Assembly: GCF_003573695.1 (NCBI RefSeq)
Contig: NC_039361.1
Location: 40,469,393-40,533,392 of the forward strand
Origin: Papaver somniferum
Lineage: Eukaryota > Streptophyta > Magnoliopsida > Ranunculales > Papaveraceae
Length of the DNA stretch: 64,000 nucleotides
Direction of reading: 5' to 3'
Below are positions 32,311 to 43,328 of this stretch, one piece after another. Under the pieces are notes generated by a model that saw nothing but the letters and a program-made list of their open reading frames with translations, was not told the DNA's origin and did not search any database. The stretch's first letter is position 1. Every line of letters starts with the position of its first letter. The position numbers were made by a program, and so were the translations under genes.

Positions 32311-34035
32311 TTAAAAAATTTTATCTACTGGATTATATACAAAAAATTCACCATACACTAACAATCTAAAGAGTTGAGGATCAACCCAAAAGACGAAGTG
32401 TAGACATTTTAACAGCTTCACACAAATATAACAGGAAAGAAACGCAAGTGAAACTGTGAAACAAAATGAGCTACCCCCAAACCTGGATTTTTCAACAGAT
32501 AAAATTTTGGATACAAAATCTCGTAGTTTTGGGGGTTCATCATGCACAAGGTCTAACTCGAAATGAACTTTGCTAGGGACGGGCAAACATGCTAATTCCA
32601 ACTGTGGTTCCTCAAAAGTATTATACTTAGATGCAAAATAGTCCAAGAGGACTTGGGAAGCACACAGTTCCAAACCTAGCTTGGGCATTTTCAGAAAAGT
32701 TGGTTTGACAATATCGGTACAAACCAAATCTAGGTTGGGTGGAAGGCCATTAGATTGTGACTCAGGCAGGACGATAGGCACATCATTATTAATCAAATCA
32801 ATATCTCCTAAGTCTTCTACAAGTGTCACAACATGCTCACATTCATCAAATAAATTAGCAAGTCCACAATCAAAATCAACATCATCAACAGATTTATTCT
32901 CATGCATTGGCAAATCAGGAGAAATATCACAATGTGACCTAGGTAGAGAATCAGACACATCAAATATATTTTCATGCATATTAACATTAGTATCTACAGA
33001 AGATTCAACTATTCCTATGTAATGCTCATCTTCACAGAATAATTGTACGAATCCCATGTCATTATCAAAATCATATGAATTACAATGAGTATTAGAAGAA
33101 ACAACATTCATGAAGGTCGAGGGCGAGAATCCATATGTTATTGAACCAACAGGTTCCACAATTTTTTCATGTTCTTCTAACATATCATCATAATCATCAT
33201 AATCATCATCATGGTAGCATGCATATTGGTCCTCATTAACAGTGATGGTGTCATTAGTCGATTCATGCTCCTCTAAATTAGGTTCATATTCAACATCATT
33301 TACATGAATGGGACTAGACACTTCATTAGGGACAACATACATTTCCTCATGAATTTCCTCCTTTTGTAGGTGAAGCAAAATCTGATCTAAACATGCCTGA
33401 ATTCGTGATGTAGATCTATCGAAGTTTTGCTCACTGAGTGCTTCTATGGTGGAGTCTAAATTCATGGGAGTACAAAATTCTTCATGTTCAAATTGTGGTG
33501 ATTGGTACATGTGTGCATGGTCATTAGGGTTTATAAAAGATTGATCGCAACCCTCAAAGGTTTGATTATGGTCCCAATGACTACCAGCCTCACAATTTAT
33601 GGGCATTTCATACCTTGGTTTTTCTTTAGATTGCCTAAAATTATGCAAAATATGACAATTCTCAACAGGATGGTCTAGACTACCATATGCGGGACATGCA
33701 TAGATTTCAGGTTGCCTAAGAAAATTAGATGTGACAGATTCCTCATGTGATTGCAATTCTAAAGCTGCGATTCGAGCTTCTAATTGATCCACAAGAGATG
33801 ATTGTGTGAGTGAGGCATTAGCAAAATGTTCATTTTCACGTTGTGATGAATGATGCATGTGTGAATAGTCATTAGGGTTCATGTATTGAGGCTCGGGACT
33901 TTGAAAATGTCCATAATAATTCCTATAACTATTGACATCATGGTCTATGGGAGGTTCATAACGTGAAGTATGTCCATACGCAAGTTCTCTAAGGGATTTG
34001 TTGTATTCCCCAACTGTAGACCAAGATCTAGACAT
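32311..34035 (-). CDS. 574-residue gag-like ORF with C-terminal membrane segment
   Basis: The only long frame of the pol-less element, intact from the ATG at 34035 (MSRSW; the upstream in-frame TTG is not a plant start) to the stop at 32311. Residues ~70-105 look coiled-coil. At ~100-115 there is a zinc-knuckle-like CPAYGSLDHPVENC, which fits CX2CX4HX4C if the Tyr (TAT) replaces an ancestral Cys (TGT). The middle (~230-430) is highly acidic with Asp/Glu runs. Around residues 525-550 a hydrophobic stretch (FTVSLAFLSCYICVKLL) could span a membrane, followed by FWVDPQLFRLLVYGEF, a block I associate with hypothetical proteins from non-autonomous plant retroelements. It could be a gag or gag-env derivative. 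Keeping 574 codons open suggests either recent movement or selection. Confidence 0.75.
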   Translation of the reverse strand: MSRSWSTVGEYNKSLRELAYGHTSRYEPPIDHDVNSYRNYYGHFQSPEPQYMNPNDYSHMHHSSQRENEHFANASLTQSSLVDQLEARIAALELQSHEESVTSNFLRQPEIYACPAYGSLDHPVENCHILHNFRQSKEKPRYEMPINCEAGSHWDHNQTFEGCDQSFINPNDHAHMYQSPQFEHEEFCTPMNLDSTIEALSEQNFDRSTSRIQACLDQILLHLQKEEIHEEMYVVPNEVSSPIHVNDVEYEPNLEEHESTNDTITVNEDQYACYHDDDYDDYDDMLEEHEKIVEPVGSITYGFSPSTFMNVVSSNTHCNSYDFDNDMGFVQLFCEDEHYIGIVESSVDTNVNMHENIFDVSDSLPRSHCDISPDLPMHENKSVDDVDFDCGLANLFDECEHVVTLVEDLGDIDLINNDVPIVLPESQSNGLPPNLDLVCTDIVKPTFLKMPKLGLELCASQVLLDYFASKYNTFEEPQLELACLPVPSKVHFELDLVHDEPPKLRDFVSKILSVEKSRFGGSSFCFTVSLAFLSCYICVKLLKCLHFVFWVDPQLFRLLVYGEFFVYNPVDKIF

Positions 34036-34751
34036 GATTGGGCTCAAAAGCTAAGTAACTATGTTACAAAGCCCAAAATTTGGTTCTTAATGGGTTTGGA
34101 TTTTTGGGAAAATTTTGGTTTTTATGGGTAACATTTGGTTTTGTCGGGTTTGAAAAAGAAATTTGGACTTAATGGGAAAAGAAAACACTTTGGTTTATTG
34201 GGTTTTGAAAACTTTGGTTTTATAGGATAAAAGGCCAAGCCCATTGTTGGGTTTTGGAAAAATTGTTATGAAACAGAGACCAACTTTCGGCCTAGAGTTT
34301 GGGTACACGACCCACTAACGACTTCAGCAATCCCAGAAACTAACAAAGCCCAGCTGAGTTGGTAGGTTCAGTTATACTTGTTTAGGTTGTTTGTTGGGTT
34401 TTTGAAACCCAAAATTTTGATAGGGACAATCCCACAGTTAAGCTCAAATACAAACCCAAAAGTTAACTTAAATTACAAGCCCAACAAAAAAATGGAAAAA
34501 AATATTACAAGCCCACAAATTAAAAATGGAAGCCCACAGGTTAGGTTCTCTTAATGGGTTTAGGCTTACTTGCTTAAGCACATCCCAGCTGCTCTGTTTT
34601 TAGTTGCACAGCCCAGTTGGGCCTTGTTCTTTTCCTTAGCTTGTGTAGCCCAGTTGTGTTTTGGTCTAGCTACAGCAGCAACAGACAACAACACCAGATC
34701 AACTCAGCAACAGCAACAGGCTTGGCCTGGCAGGAAACAGCAGCAGCACCA
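34036..34751. other. 5' internal region of the pol-less element
   Basis: Leader between 5' LTR and ORF (element strand right to left). It is rich in repeated AGCCCA/TGGGCT and TTTTGGG words, and ends in GCAGCAGCACCA before the LTR, giving TGGTGCTGCTGC as a candidate primer-binding site on the minus strand. Confidence 0.5.
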
Positions 34752-35405
34752 TGTAAAATAAGAGCAAGAAAGAAGACTACTTGTTATACATGCAAGTGCA
34801 CAGGGTCTGTTGTAGTAGATGTGTGCAAGTCAGGGTCGAACCACAGAGACTAGGTGTGTGTGATTGAAGGTTTCCTAGCTAAGCTAGATCTCTAAGTGTA
34901 GTAGTGGCAGTGAGCTAATGAAACAAAGGCAATGAGCCTAAGGCAGTGAAGTGACAACAAAGAAGTAAAGGGAATCAAATAAAAACAAGAAACAGTAAAG
35001 GAAAGAGGGATTTTGGGTGAAGACTAGGGATTAGATTCCACCATTTCACCTAGACTAAGTTAATCTCAGTTCATTTGGGCTTAGGTAATCTTGAGCCCAC
35101 TTCTTCTTTAAGAATAATTTCTTCCTTTTTCAGCCCATTTTCATCCTTGGGTCTTCCATACCGCGTTCTTCACTTCTTTTCCGCTAGAGATTCCTCCGGC
35201 TTTTTCCCGTGTCTTTGCTCTTTTCGCTCCATGAGCTAACCAGGCTTTATTTAGTACCTAAAAATGCAAAATTAATTAATAAAAATATTTATTCTTGAAA
35301 ACAACGAAAACACAGAATATGAGATAAAATGGAGCGTTCGTGCAAAAATGATGAGTTAAATGCCAATAAAAAGGTGCAAATATATACAAAATTTGGCACT
35401 CATCA
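34752..35405 (-). repeat. 5' LTR of the pol-less element, with 1.2-kb deletion
   Basis: 654 bp matching both ends of the 1907-bp partner. At 35073/35074 the sequence jumps from CAGTTCA to TTTGGGCTTAGG, skipping the equivalent of 29357-30592. Confidence 0.82.
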
Positions 35406-35410
35406 CTACA

Positions 35411-37825
35411 TCAGTCGAATATTGAGAGATGCTGAACTCAGATATCGCAAGGCTGAGAAAGCATGTTTAGATCTAATCCATCCATTCAGAAGTTCAGACA
35501 TTACCTGCTGTCCAACAAGGTGGTACTCATATCTAAATCCGACCCTGCGAAGTTTTTGCTTTCAAAACCGGTCATGATGGGAAGGACGGCCAAGTGGCTT
35601 CTCCAAATGTCAGAATTAGACATAACATGTGCATCACCTAGAGCTATCAAGGGGCAAGCAGTCGCAGACTTACTAGCAGCATTCCCTGGGGAAGGCACTA
35701 AGGGGCTACACGAGGATCTTCCTGGAGAATTTCCAGACATCTCTGTTGTCGAAGAGGAAGTGTGGCTGTTGTATTTTGACGGCTCTGCCACCCCTAGCAG
35801 TAACACTGGAGGAGCAGGCGTAGTCTTAGTATCTCCGACTGGGGAAGTATTCTCGCACTCCTTCAAGCTGGACTTCCAATATACCAACAACTCAGCAGAA
35901 TATGAAGCCTTCCTCATAGGGCTGTCAATAGCCAAGCAAGCAGGAGTCACACGCCTAGAGATAAGAGGTGACTCCAAGTTACTGGTGAATCAGATGAATG
36001 GAGTATATGCATTGAAAGAGGTGACGCTAGCTCCATACCGATCAGAAGCACAAAGGTTACTAAACTACTTTGCTGATGCAACCATAACCCATGTTGGTTG
36101 CAGCAACAACAAACACGCCGATTGTCTAGCAACGCTGCCGTCTAAATTGAAGTTCGAAGGTTTAGAGGAAACCCTGACAGTGAAGAGGAGAACCGTAGAA
36201 TCAACATGGCTTTCACAATACAAAGACACTGAGATTTGCGATTGGCGAACTCCGAGCATTCAAGAACTCAGCAGCTCACTTTCTCAAGGAAAAGTCAGTC
36301 TCAAAACCCTGCAAAACTTCTTCATGGTGTGTTATATCATCGAAACCCGTACGGTTCCCTATCAAGATGTCTTGGGGATGATGAAGCACAACTGCAGCTT
36401 AACCTCGTTAACGATGCAATTTGTGGACAATCACTGGTGGTAACGCTTTATCGACGACTTCAATGCCTGGGATATTACTGGACAGAGATGGAGACTCAAT
36501 CCCGACTACTTAAGAAGTCCTGTTCAAATTGTCAAGCGCCACCACACCAATTGGAAGTTTTTAGTGTGAGCCACACTGGGGACTGGAGAGAGTCGTACAT
36601 TACCTATCTCCGCGACGGGGCAACTCCTGCTAGCCAAAAGGATGTCGTCAAGATGAAGCAAAAGGCCAAGCGGTTCATATTTCACGAAGGGATCCTATAT
36701 CGCAAGAGCTTCAGAGGCGATCTGTTGCGGTGCCTGGCTGGGATAGAAATCCCGGTTATTCTGAAGGAAATGCATGAAGGGGAACACCAAGGGAAGAGGA
36801 AACTGTTTCTCCAGATACACGAGAAATATTATTGACCGACCATCGAGGATGATGCAGCCGCATTTGTTCAAAGCCGCCACAAATGTCAAATCCATGGGAA
36901 CCTTGTTCACGCGCCTTCCACCCCTTTACACTCGATAAGCAGTCCATGGCCATTTTACAGTTGGGGACTGGACATTATTGGGAAAATCAATCCACCGTCA
37001 TCAAAGCAGCACGAGTATATCATAACCGCGACAGAGTACTTCACTAAATGGGTGGAGGCCATTCCCCTGTGAGAAACTACAGGAGCAACAATTGCGGCCT
37101 TCATTAAAGAGTATATCATTTGTCGTTTTGGTGTGCCTAAGCATATTATCACTGATAACGGCACTCCCTTCGCCAAAAAACATGTACGAGAGTTACTTGA
37201 AGAATATGGAATTAAACAGGTCTTCTCCACTATCTACTATCATCAAGGAAACAGACAAGCTGAGAGTACCAACAAGACATTGATTCGGATTCTCAGTCGA
37301 ACAATACTTGATAATCCTAGAGAATGGCATGACCAGTTACCGATGGCGCTATGGGCATATCGGACGTCACCTAGAAGCTCCATTGGAGTTTCTCCATACT
37401 CACTTGTTTACAGTGCAGACGCAATCCTCCCAGCAGAGATCAAAATCCCATCAGCCAGGATCGCAACGGCGAGAGGGGTCCACTGGAACGAAGCTGAAGC
37501 ATCTAACTCCAGAGTAGCTGATTTAGACACTTTGGATTTCATAAGAAGCAAAGCAGAGGAATGCACTCAGGTGTACATAAATATAATCTCCAAGGCATAT
37601 AACAAAACTGTGAAACCACGTGTTTTTAAAGTGGGAGATCTGGTCTTGAAGACAGCCAAGCACATCCAACAAGACATGTCTGCACCAAAATTCTCACCGA
37701 AATGGGAAGGTCCTTATACAATTACTAAGGCTTACAGTACCGGCTACTACAAGATCATTAAGGTGGACGGGGGAAAGTTAGAAGCAGTCATCAACGGAAA
37801 ATGGCTCAAGGCATATGACGCTTGA
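35411..37825 (+). pseudogene. Element A RNase H, archaeal-type RNase H and integrase, broken
   Basis: Continues pol after the insertion. First comes the end of the reverse transcriptase RNase H (RDAELRYRKAEKA), then a second RNase H with all acidic residues visible: LLYFDGSA, NSAEYEAF, RGDSKLL, KHADCL (about 35770-36140). A frameshift near 36330 leads to the integrase part (36236-36835 frame) with degraded zinc-finger region and HEGILYRKSF. TGA replaces Trp after EKYY (36833). The integrase core follows, with WGLDIIG (Asp), ITDNGTPF (Asp) and RQAEST (Glu), plus another TGA at about 37070. The final open piece 37133-37825 keeps the C-terminal KVGDLVL and KWEGPYTI blocks. Several frames, so no functional polyprotein. 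Confidence 0.9.
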
Positions 37826-38025
37826 TCATTGTTCGCTCCTGTCTCATGACACGACAATACATGCATTTATTTTCATTACACGTTTGAATTATCAATTTAT
37901 TCAGAGATGCATTAATGAAAAAACCCATTTTACCAATCAAAAACCAATGTAATTTATTCCACAAAGATGTTCAAATTTTTTGACGTGAACATCATTGACA
38001 ATAAGAGAATACAGCTGAATGCGTC

Positions 38026-38893
38026 TTAGAAAAGGCCATCCAGCAGATTATAGTTCCTTGAGAGCATCATCTTCAATCTAGCTTGGTATTTCTCTGTCCT
38101 ATTCTTCAAGTTCTGTATTTCCTGTTCCACCTTCTCCGACTCAGCAGCCAGAGCCTTTTCCTCTTCCAAGATAGCCTTCGCAGCAGGAACTATGTTCGCA
38201 AGGATGCCGGCTCGATCAACCCTGCTGATGTCAAGACGCTGCCGCAGCCAACCCACATTGAATCCCATCGATTCACAAGTAGACACCATGTTCTCACACT
38301 CTTCAAATTTCGATTCAGCAACGTTACGAATGGAGATATCTTCCATCTCGGAAATCATAGGGAGAAGGCAGTTTACTATGGTAATCAAAGCAGATGCACA
38401 GTGTTGAACTACATTCCTGGTCGCAACATGGCCATACCTCCTCCATAATTTTGTGTATAAAGGCACAAACTCCTTCACACCAAGAATCCGCCGACGGTTC
38501 GATAACTGGAAGATAGGCATTTCAGATGAATATCGAACGGAAGACCTGCACTGGGATATTCATAAGAAGATATGCCTAGATCAGCATCTTCAAGGTCCGC
38601 AAGAGTAGGTGTGTTTGAATTCGAAGGAGGTGTGCTAGTTAAATCATCATCATCGATCACTGTCACGCATGGGAGTCTCTGCAAAAAGGGAGAGAACTTT
38701 ATTTTTCTGATCATGAAGAACAAGCAATGGTTTAGGAAAAGGAAAGGGAACGAACCAGTACGGTTTTCTTAACTCAGCGAATACGAGCAGGAGAGTTATC
38801 GCGAAGCTGTTCATCATGAACCTCAGATGATCGCACGCGTTTAGCAGAAGAGCCTGGGTGGTACGAAGAAGATGGTCTGCTGCTGTTTGACAT
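38026..38893 (-). pseudogene. Antisense coding region of element A
   Basis: Minus-strand coding pieces lie between integrase and 3' LTR: a 39-codon Ser-rich start (ATG at 38893, MSNSSRPSS), then a piece from 38682 with VTVIDDDDL, then a 164-codon frame (38520-38026) predicted to be helical and coiled-coil in its second half (ILEEEKALAAESEKVEQEI). Acceptor-like TTTTTGCAG at about 38683-38691 and possible donors suggest introns, but I could not fix a single spliced frame. Antisense ORFs at this place are reported for Tat-lineage elements; function unknown. Element C (698-1252) and element B (61717-62134) have frames at the equivalent spot. Confidence 0.55.
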
Positions 38894-39199
38894 GATGAAG
38901 AGATGGAGTTTCAGCAAGAAAATCTTGTCAACAAAGAGCGGTTTTAAAACCCCTGCGTATGTGTCGAGAAAACCCTAGAGAAAGGATGAATCGGCTGCAA
39001 CAGAACTTATCCAACGAATAAGGCTTCAACGCCGACCAAGTCGTACTTTTCTCCCAAACCCTAATCAGGTTTGACCAGCTCCAGGACGGCGATGTCTATC
39101 TATGCGGTAAATATGTATTTAATTTAGATTGGTCATTTCAGTATGCAAATTTGTCACCATCTCATGCCTACCCCACAATAGTGTAACCATCATGTACTA
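38894..39199. other. 3' untranslated region of element A
   Basis: No gene. It ends with TGCCTACCCCACAATAGTGTAACCAT, which recurs in element B before its polypurine tract (about 63157-63182). Confidence 0.5.
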
Positions 39200-39213
39200 G
39201 GCAGGGGACTTAA
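39200..39213 (+). promoter_or_regulatory. Polypurine tract of element A
   Basis: GGCAGGGGACTTAA immediately upstream of the LTR start TGTTGATGG. Confidence 0.85.
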
Positions 39214-41745
39214 TGTTGATGGTGGATTTTAGTTCAGGGCTAAAATTGTAAAACCAAATTTATACGCTGACATCCTGCAAAGGATAAAGCCACTTATAAG
39301 TGATGAATACTTCTTCACTTTACTAATTCACCTAGAATGGAGCATGTGGCAACAATCCCAGTATTCTGTGAATTAAAAATTAATCCAGGTTGGAGCATGT
39401 AGCAAAAATCCCATATACCCTGTGAATTTACAACATTATTAATTAATGCATGACTAGCCTTGTGTTTCCTGTGTTGTTCCCACAAAACTCTCATTATTAG
39501 TGCGGCATGACGACTGAGTATTGCTCTCAGCAGAGTAACACGAATCTCCAAGTGTTAATAGTGAGGCATGCACGAAATACCCGTACAGGCTACTCTCGGT
39601 GTGTTATACTAGCCCGATTGAGAATACATATCTCGGTGTGTTATAGTATCCCGATTGAGCATCTGGACTGTCCATATCAGTCTCAGAAACAATCACGACC
39701 ACAAAAGTTGGCTGCATGATTTAACCAGCCTAAACGATCCTCAGCAGGAGAAGGCCACCACCTTAATGACCACCAGCGGGCCCGTTTATGCCCTGGTCGG
39801 TCGAATACATACCACGCCTCCCAAACGGCCACCGAACGCCAGCCTAAAGCTTGGGCTGGTGTGGGGCAGCTTGGAAAAATTTGTGCGCAGCAAGACCGCC
39901 AACGGCAGTCTCAAAACCAGCCACGGCCGTCCAACTTCACCAGCATGATTGGACGGCATGGATCATCCCATGACCGGACGGACAAGCTTTTCCTGCACAC
40001 CGGCGGGGCCCCTTTCTACCTGCATAGCCGACCATCTCACGACTTAGCCAGGGAGGAGCAAACGCTCGCCCAAAGTTCGGTCGGCGTGATGCTTTAAAGG
40101 TCGCAGGAAATTCCACTAAGGGTCGTAAATCGATCACGACCATCCAACTTCACTGGCATGTTTGGATGGATTAGATCAGACCCATAGCCATCAGATAGGT
40201 ATTGGCATGTTCACCACCGGCCCAATGTGGGCCCCACATGGTCGGGCACCCCAGATAAGGAGCATAGCTTGCAAATTCGTCCAGCCAAAGTAGCGTGCAC
40301 ACGAAACCCTAATTAGGGTTTGCGGCATATCACATATGTCGCAAATTAGTCATGACCATCCATCTTCGCAGGCATATATGGAGGGTGTATATGTAGATTA
40401 AAAGGGTCCCAAGCATGTCAATACAATCACCGTGGGCCCGTTTACGTGCGTGACCAATCGGCCAAGGCCGACCATGGCTAGACGCCTTGATTCGTGCGCC
40501 CAAACTAGGCATGGTCGCGCGGTTTCCAATTGCAAACCGATCTCAACCACTCAACTTTGCAGGACAAATTGAGTGGCTTAGATCACATCTTCATGGGACG
40601 GTGAGGTTCAGACGTGTACACCGGCAATCCGTCTACACGCATGCCCGGTCGGTCTTTCCAAAAACATCTCCCATGCATGGATTCAACCAAGCTGAAAGTA
40701 GGTGCTTGCGCACCTCCTAAACCCTAATCCGACGGTCGCAGATGTGGGTCGCAAGTCATCTCGTCCGTCCAACTTCGCCAGCTTGGACGGACAGTCTAAG
40801 ACAGGAGTTAGGCGACCAATGAAGCATCACCATGATCACCATCTGCCACTCTTCCACATAGAGTGATCGGTCAAAGCATAGCTTGCCCATGCAACCTCCA
40901 AACGATCACTCGAAGATGGCTGGACGTGATGTTATTTCAAGACGCTTAATCCGCGACTTACTCCGTTAAGCTTAAAACAGCGATGCTTTGTACATGTTGA
41001 ATATATTCGATGCATTACGTGCATAGAATACACACGATATTTCATAAATATCGAATTTTTAAATAACTTAGTTATTTAATCTAGCATCACATGCTACTTT
41101 TTGTGGATCCCACGATCGACACATTTTGAGACATCAAGCATGTCACAAACTGGGGGATACATATTGGGGTATTGGTATGGCGGTTTACAGCGTGCAGCGT
41201 GCAACGCGCCATCACAAGAACATGTCAGGAAGACATGGACGGTTAGTGATGATGGGAGAAGTGGTCAAGATTGGTCGTGTGGCATTAACACACGACTCCA
41301 CTACTCCATCACTCCATTTCCTCCACTTCCCACGAGAGACGAGGATTAGGCTCAATGACTGGTATAAATAGGTTCTCCTCCCTATTTCCAAGACATAAAT
41401 GACAAGACAAAAATCAAGTGTTGATACAACGTATCCCAACACCGGAACTGATAGCTTACATTCTGCAAGCCGGTTCAGCTTTCTGATACAAGTCATAAAC
41501 AGCCAACACCTTCACAATCTCAACACCTTCTTCGCTTCCCTCCCTAAGATCAACCCCATCTCCTTCACTTTGTGACCGAAGCAAGTCCGGAACGGCCATT
41601 TCTTGGTTTAGGCCAGAATTGTACAGATTGATTTCTCGAATCAAAAGCATTCCCGTGCATTGCATTTGTTTAGGGTTTAGATTCATTTCTCATCCACACA
41701 CCCCAAATTACCAAAACCGGCAGAAATAGTTTTCACCCATAAACA
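39214..41745 (+). repeat. 3' LTR of element A (2532 bp)
   Basis: Starts TGTTGATGGTGG, ends CCCATAAACA, followed by the AAGAA target duplication. It holds the same five hairpin modules as the 5' LTR (39928, 40140, 40356, 40547 and 40763) and the same AAACCCTAATTAGGGTTT palindrome (40304-40321). A TATAAATAG box at about 41363-41371 probably marks the transcription start region (U3/R). Confidence 0.92.
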
Positions 41746-41750
41746 AAGAA

Positions 41751-42441
41751 CAATCTTTTCTTGTATACATCTTCCTTGGATGAATGCTCCTTGTTGACAA
41801 GACACAACTTTATCAATGACTGCACTCATTCTTGTAGTGATAATTCTAGTAAGAATCTTGAAGCAAAAGTTAGCTAACCCAATTGGCCTGAATTTCTCTG
41901 CTCTTCTAGCTCCTTGTATTTTAGGTAAATAAATAAAAAAATTGAATTCATACCCTTGGGTATAAATCTACACTTCCAACAGTATTGTATTTCTCTTACC
42001 AAATCTTGCTAAACTATTTCCCAAGCATATTTATAAAAATTTCCAGGAAATCCATCTGGACCAGGATAGATGTCATTATTCATACTAAACACTGTAGTCT
42101 TGATTTCTATATCAGAAGGAGTAGCATCTAATAAAATATTATCTTCTCTTGTTATCACAGAGGGGATGACATCAAAAATACCTTCTGCAAATTCCACAGG
42201 CTGATACTCAAATTTTTTGCTGAAGTGGGAGACTAACAAATTTGAAATTTGTTGTTGTTCTGTAACTACATTGCCATTTGTATCTTCTAAACTACCATAC
42301 TGTTACTTGCTTTTCTCTTCTTGATTGACGCATGAAAGAACTTAGTATCTGCTCCACCATATTTAATCCATTGAACTCTTGGTTTAGACTTCAGAAGTTC
42401 ACAATATTGCTGAGAAGCAATTTCATGTTTCCCTCTAGCAG
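41751..42441 (-). pseudogene. LINE reverse transcriptase, N-terminal part
   Basis: Continuation of the minus-strand LINE on the other side of element A. One open piece (42239-42009) carries YPGPDGFPGNFYKYAWEIV, the conserved entry to plant LINE reverse transcriptase, preceded on the same strand by linker text such as FFHASIKKRK (42478-42287). Downstream, LANFCFKIL-like coding leads into the insertion point. Broken by stops. Confidence 0.82.
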
Positions 42442-43328
42442 TCACAGGTTGTGCATTGATCAACCATAGTAGATACATTCGACCTAGTTTTTGGATACGA
42501 CTTTATTGATTCTTGGACATTTGTCTTTGGTACCGTCCAAGTTATCTCTTTGTGATTATATTCGCGAATTTGTTTCTGTAAACGTTATAATTACAAGAGA
42601 GGGAGCGAGAGATAACTCTAGTATTTATTCCTTGATTGAGTTTAACTCTCGGAGTTGTATTGAGTTTGTCCATACATATTTCCTTAAGAAAAAAGTGGTG
42701 GTGTATTTTGGTACCCCGCGTTTTCGCTCAGTTTTCTGTAAGTTTTTTTATTGTTGCCAGAATCAAACTATGTGAATGTTCAAATAAAATGATTATATAG
42801 TCTTTGATTTCTTAACTGCTAGGCCAATCGATTCATATAAATTTCCACATAAAGTGATTTTTAACGGAAAAATGCACCACTTTTCCAGTATATAGCCTTT
42901 TTTTGTATGGACCGATTCTTTAATGCAATATTAGGGATCGGTCTATGTGTGTGTATCTTGTTTACATGTTCTTTCAATTTGGATATGTAGTAATTACATT
43001 CTGTAACAGAAATTACGCTTCTGTCGCACTAAGTCGAACATAGAAAACTACATAATTGGCCGCATCGTTACTAATTAAGGCTTCATGATCACTATCATCA
43101 TCAATATCATGATCACTGTTACCATATCAATCAAACTTTATCATTTACCATATCAAACTTGATCTTTTAGATCCCATCATCTAAATCATCACCTTTTTCA
43201 CTTCTTAAATAAGGATCGTTACCAAGCTCATCTCTCGTGAGTAAGTAAATCAAAGTATCGCGCTCTCTTTTTCTATTCTCATTGAAAGCAGCTTCATTAA
43301 TTTCATAATGTTCATCACATCTCAACCC

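Larger units (their letters stand above)
29018..35405 (-). mobile_element. Pol-less Ty3/gypsy-type element nested in element A
   Basis: Inserted in the RNase H region of element A with the duplication CTACA (29013-29017 and 35406-35410). It lies on the minus strand: the LTR starts TGATGAGTGCC at 35405, and the polypurine tract and 3' LTR are at the left. Internal sequence is only 3.8 kb and holds one long ORF; no protease, reverse transcriptase or integrase motif is visible, so it must have moved with another element's enzymes. The LTR start and the AGGTTTGGGGGTA polypurine tract resemble plant Athila/Tat-type gypsy elements. Confidence 0.85.
21528..41745 (+). mobile_element. Tat-type Ty3/gypsy element A, complete but dead
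   Basis: Both LTRs (5' 21528-26463, 3' 39214-41745), primer-binding site, gag-pro, reverse transcriptase, two RNase H domains, integrase, an antisense ORF region and a polypurine tract are present. The element is flanked by AAGAA on both sides (21523-21527, 41746-41750), and the LINE resumes across it. The second, archaeal-type RNase H after the first is the mark of the Tat lineage. Two later insertions sit inside: a solo LTR in the 5' LTR and a pol-less gypsy element in pol. Without these the element is about 11.4 kb. In one aligned stretch (24481-24683 against 39761-39963) I count about nine mismatches, so the insertion is fairly young. Confidence 0.92.
18428..42441 (-). mobile_element. 5'-truncated LINE (L1-type) on the minus strand
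   Basis: Inserted in the copia LTR with a 13-bp target duplication TCACAGGTTGTGC (18415-18427 and 42442-42454). The left end begins with a T-rich run, the expected poly(A) tail of a minus-strand LINE. Coding remnants in order (right to left): N-terminal reverse transcriptase (42441-41751), reverse transcriptase with the FADD box (21527-20285), then zinc-knuckle and RNase H (20284-19255, resuming at 18732). The endonuclease and first ORF are missing, so the copy is 5'-truncated to about 3.8 kb. Gypsy element A splits it at 21527/41751 with an AAGAA duplication. Confidence 0.87.
16325..42726 (+). repeat. SIRE-type Ty1/copia solo LTR, interrupted
   Basis: 16325-18427 and 42455-42726 together make one plus-strand LTR matching 47260-49754 (reverse strand) along its length: the start resembles the TGTTAAAGCA start of that LTR and the end resembles CCCCGCTTTTTCA. 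Flanked by CTCAG on both sides (16320-16324, 42727-42731), and the hAT-like sequence resumes without loss after the right copy. No internal region or second LTR is present, so it is a solo LTR left by unequal recombination. It was later split by the LINE. Confidence 0.82.
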
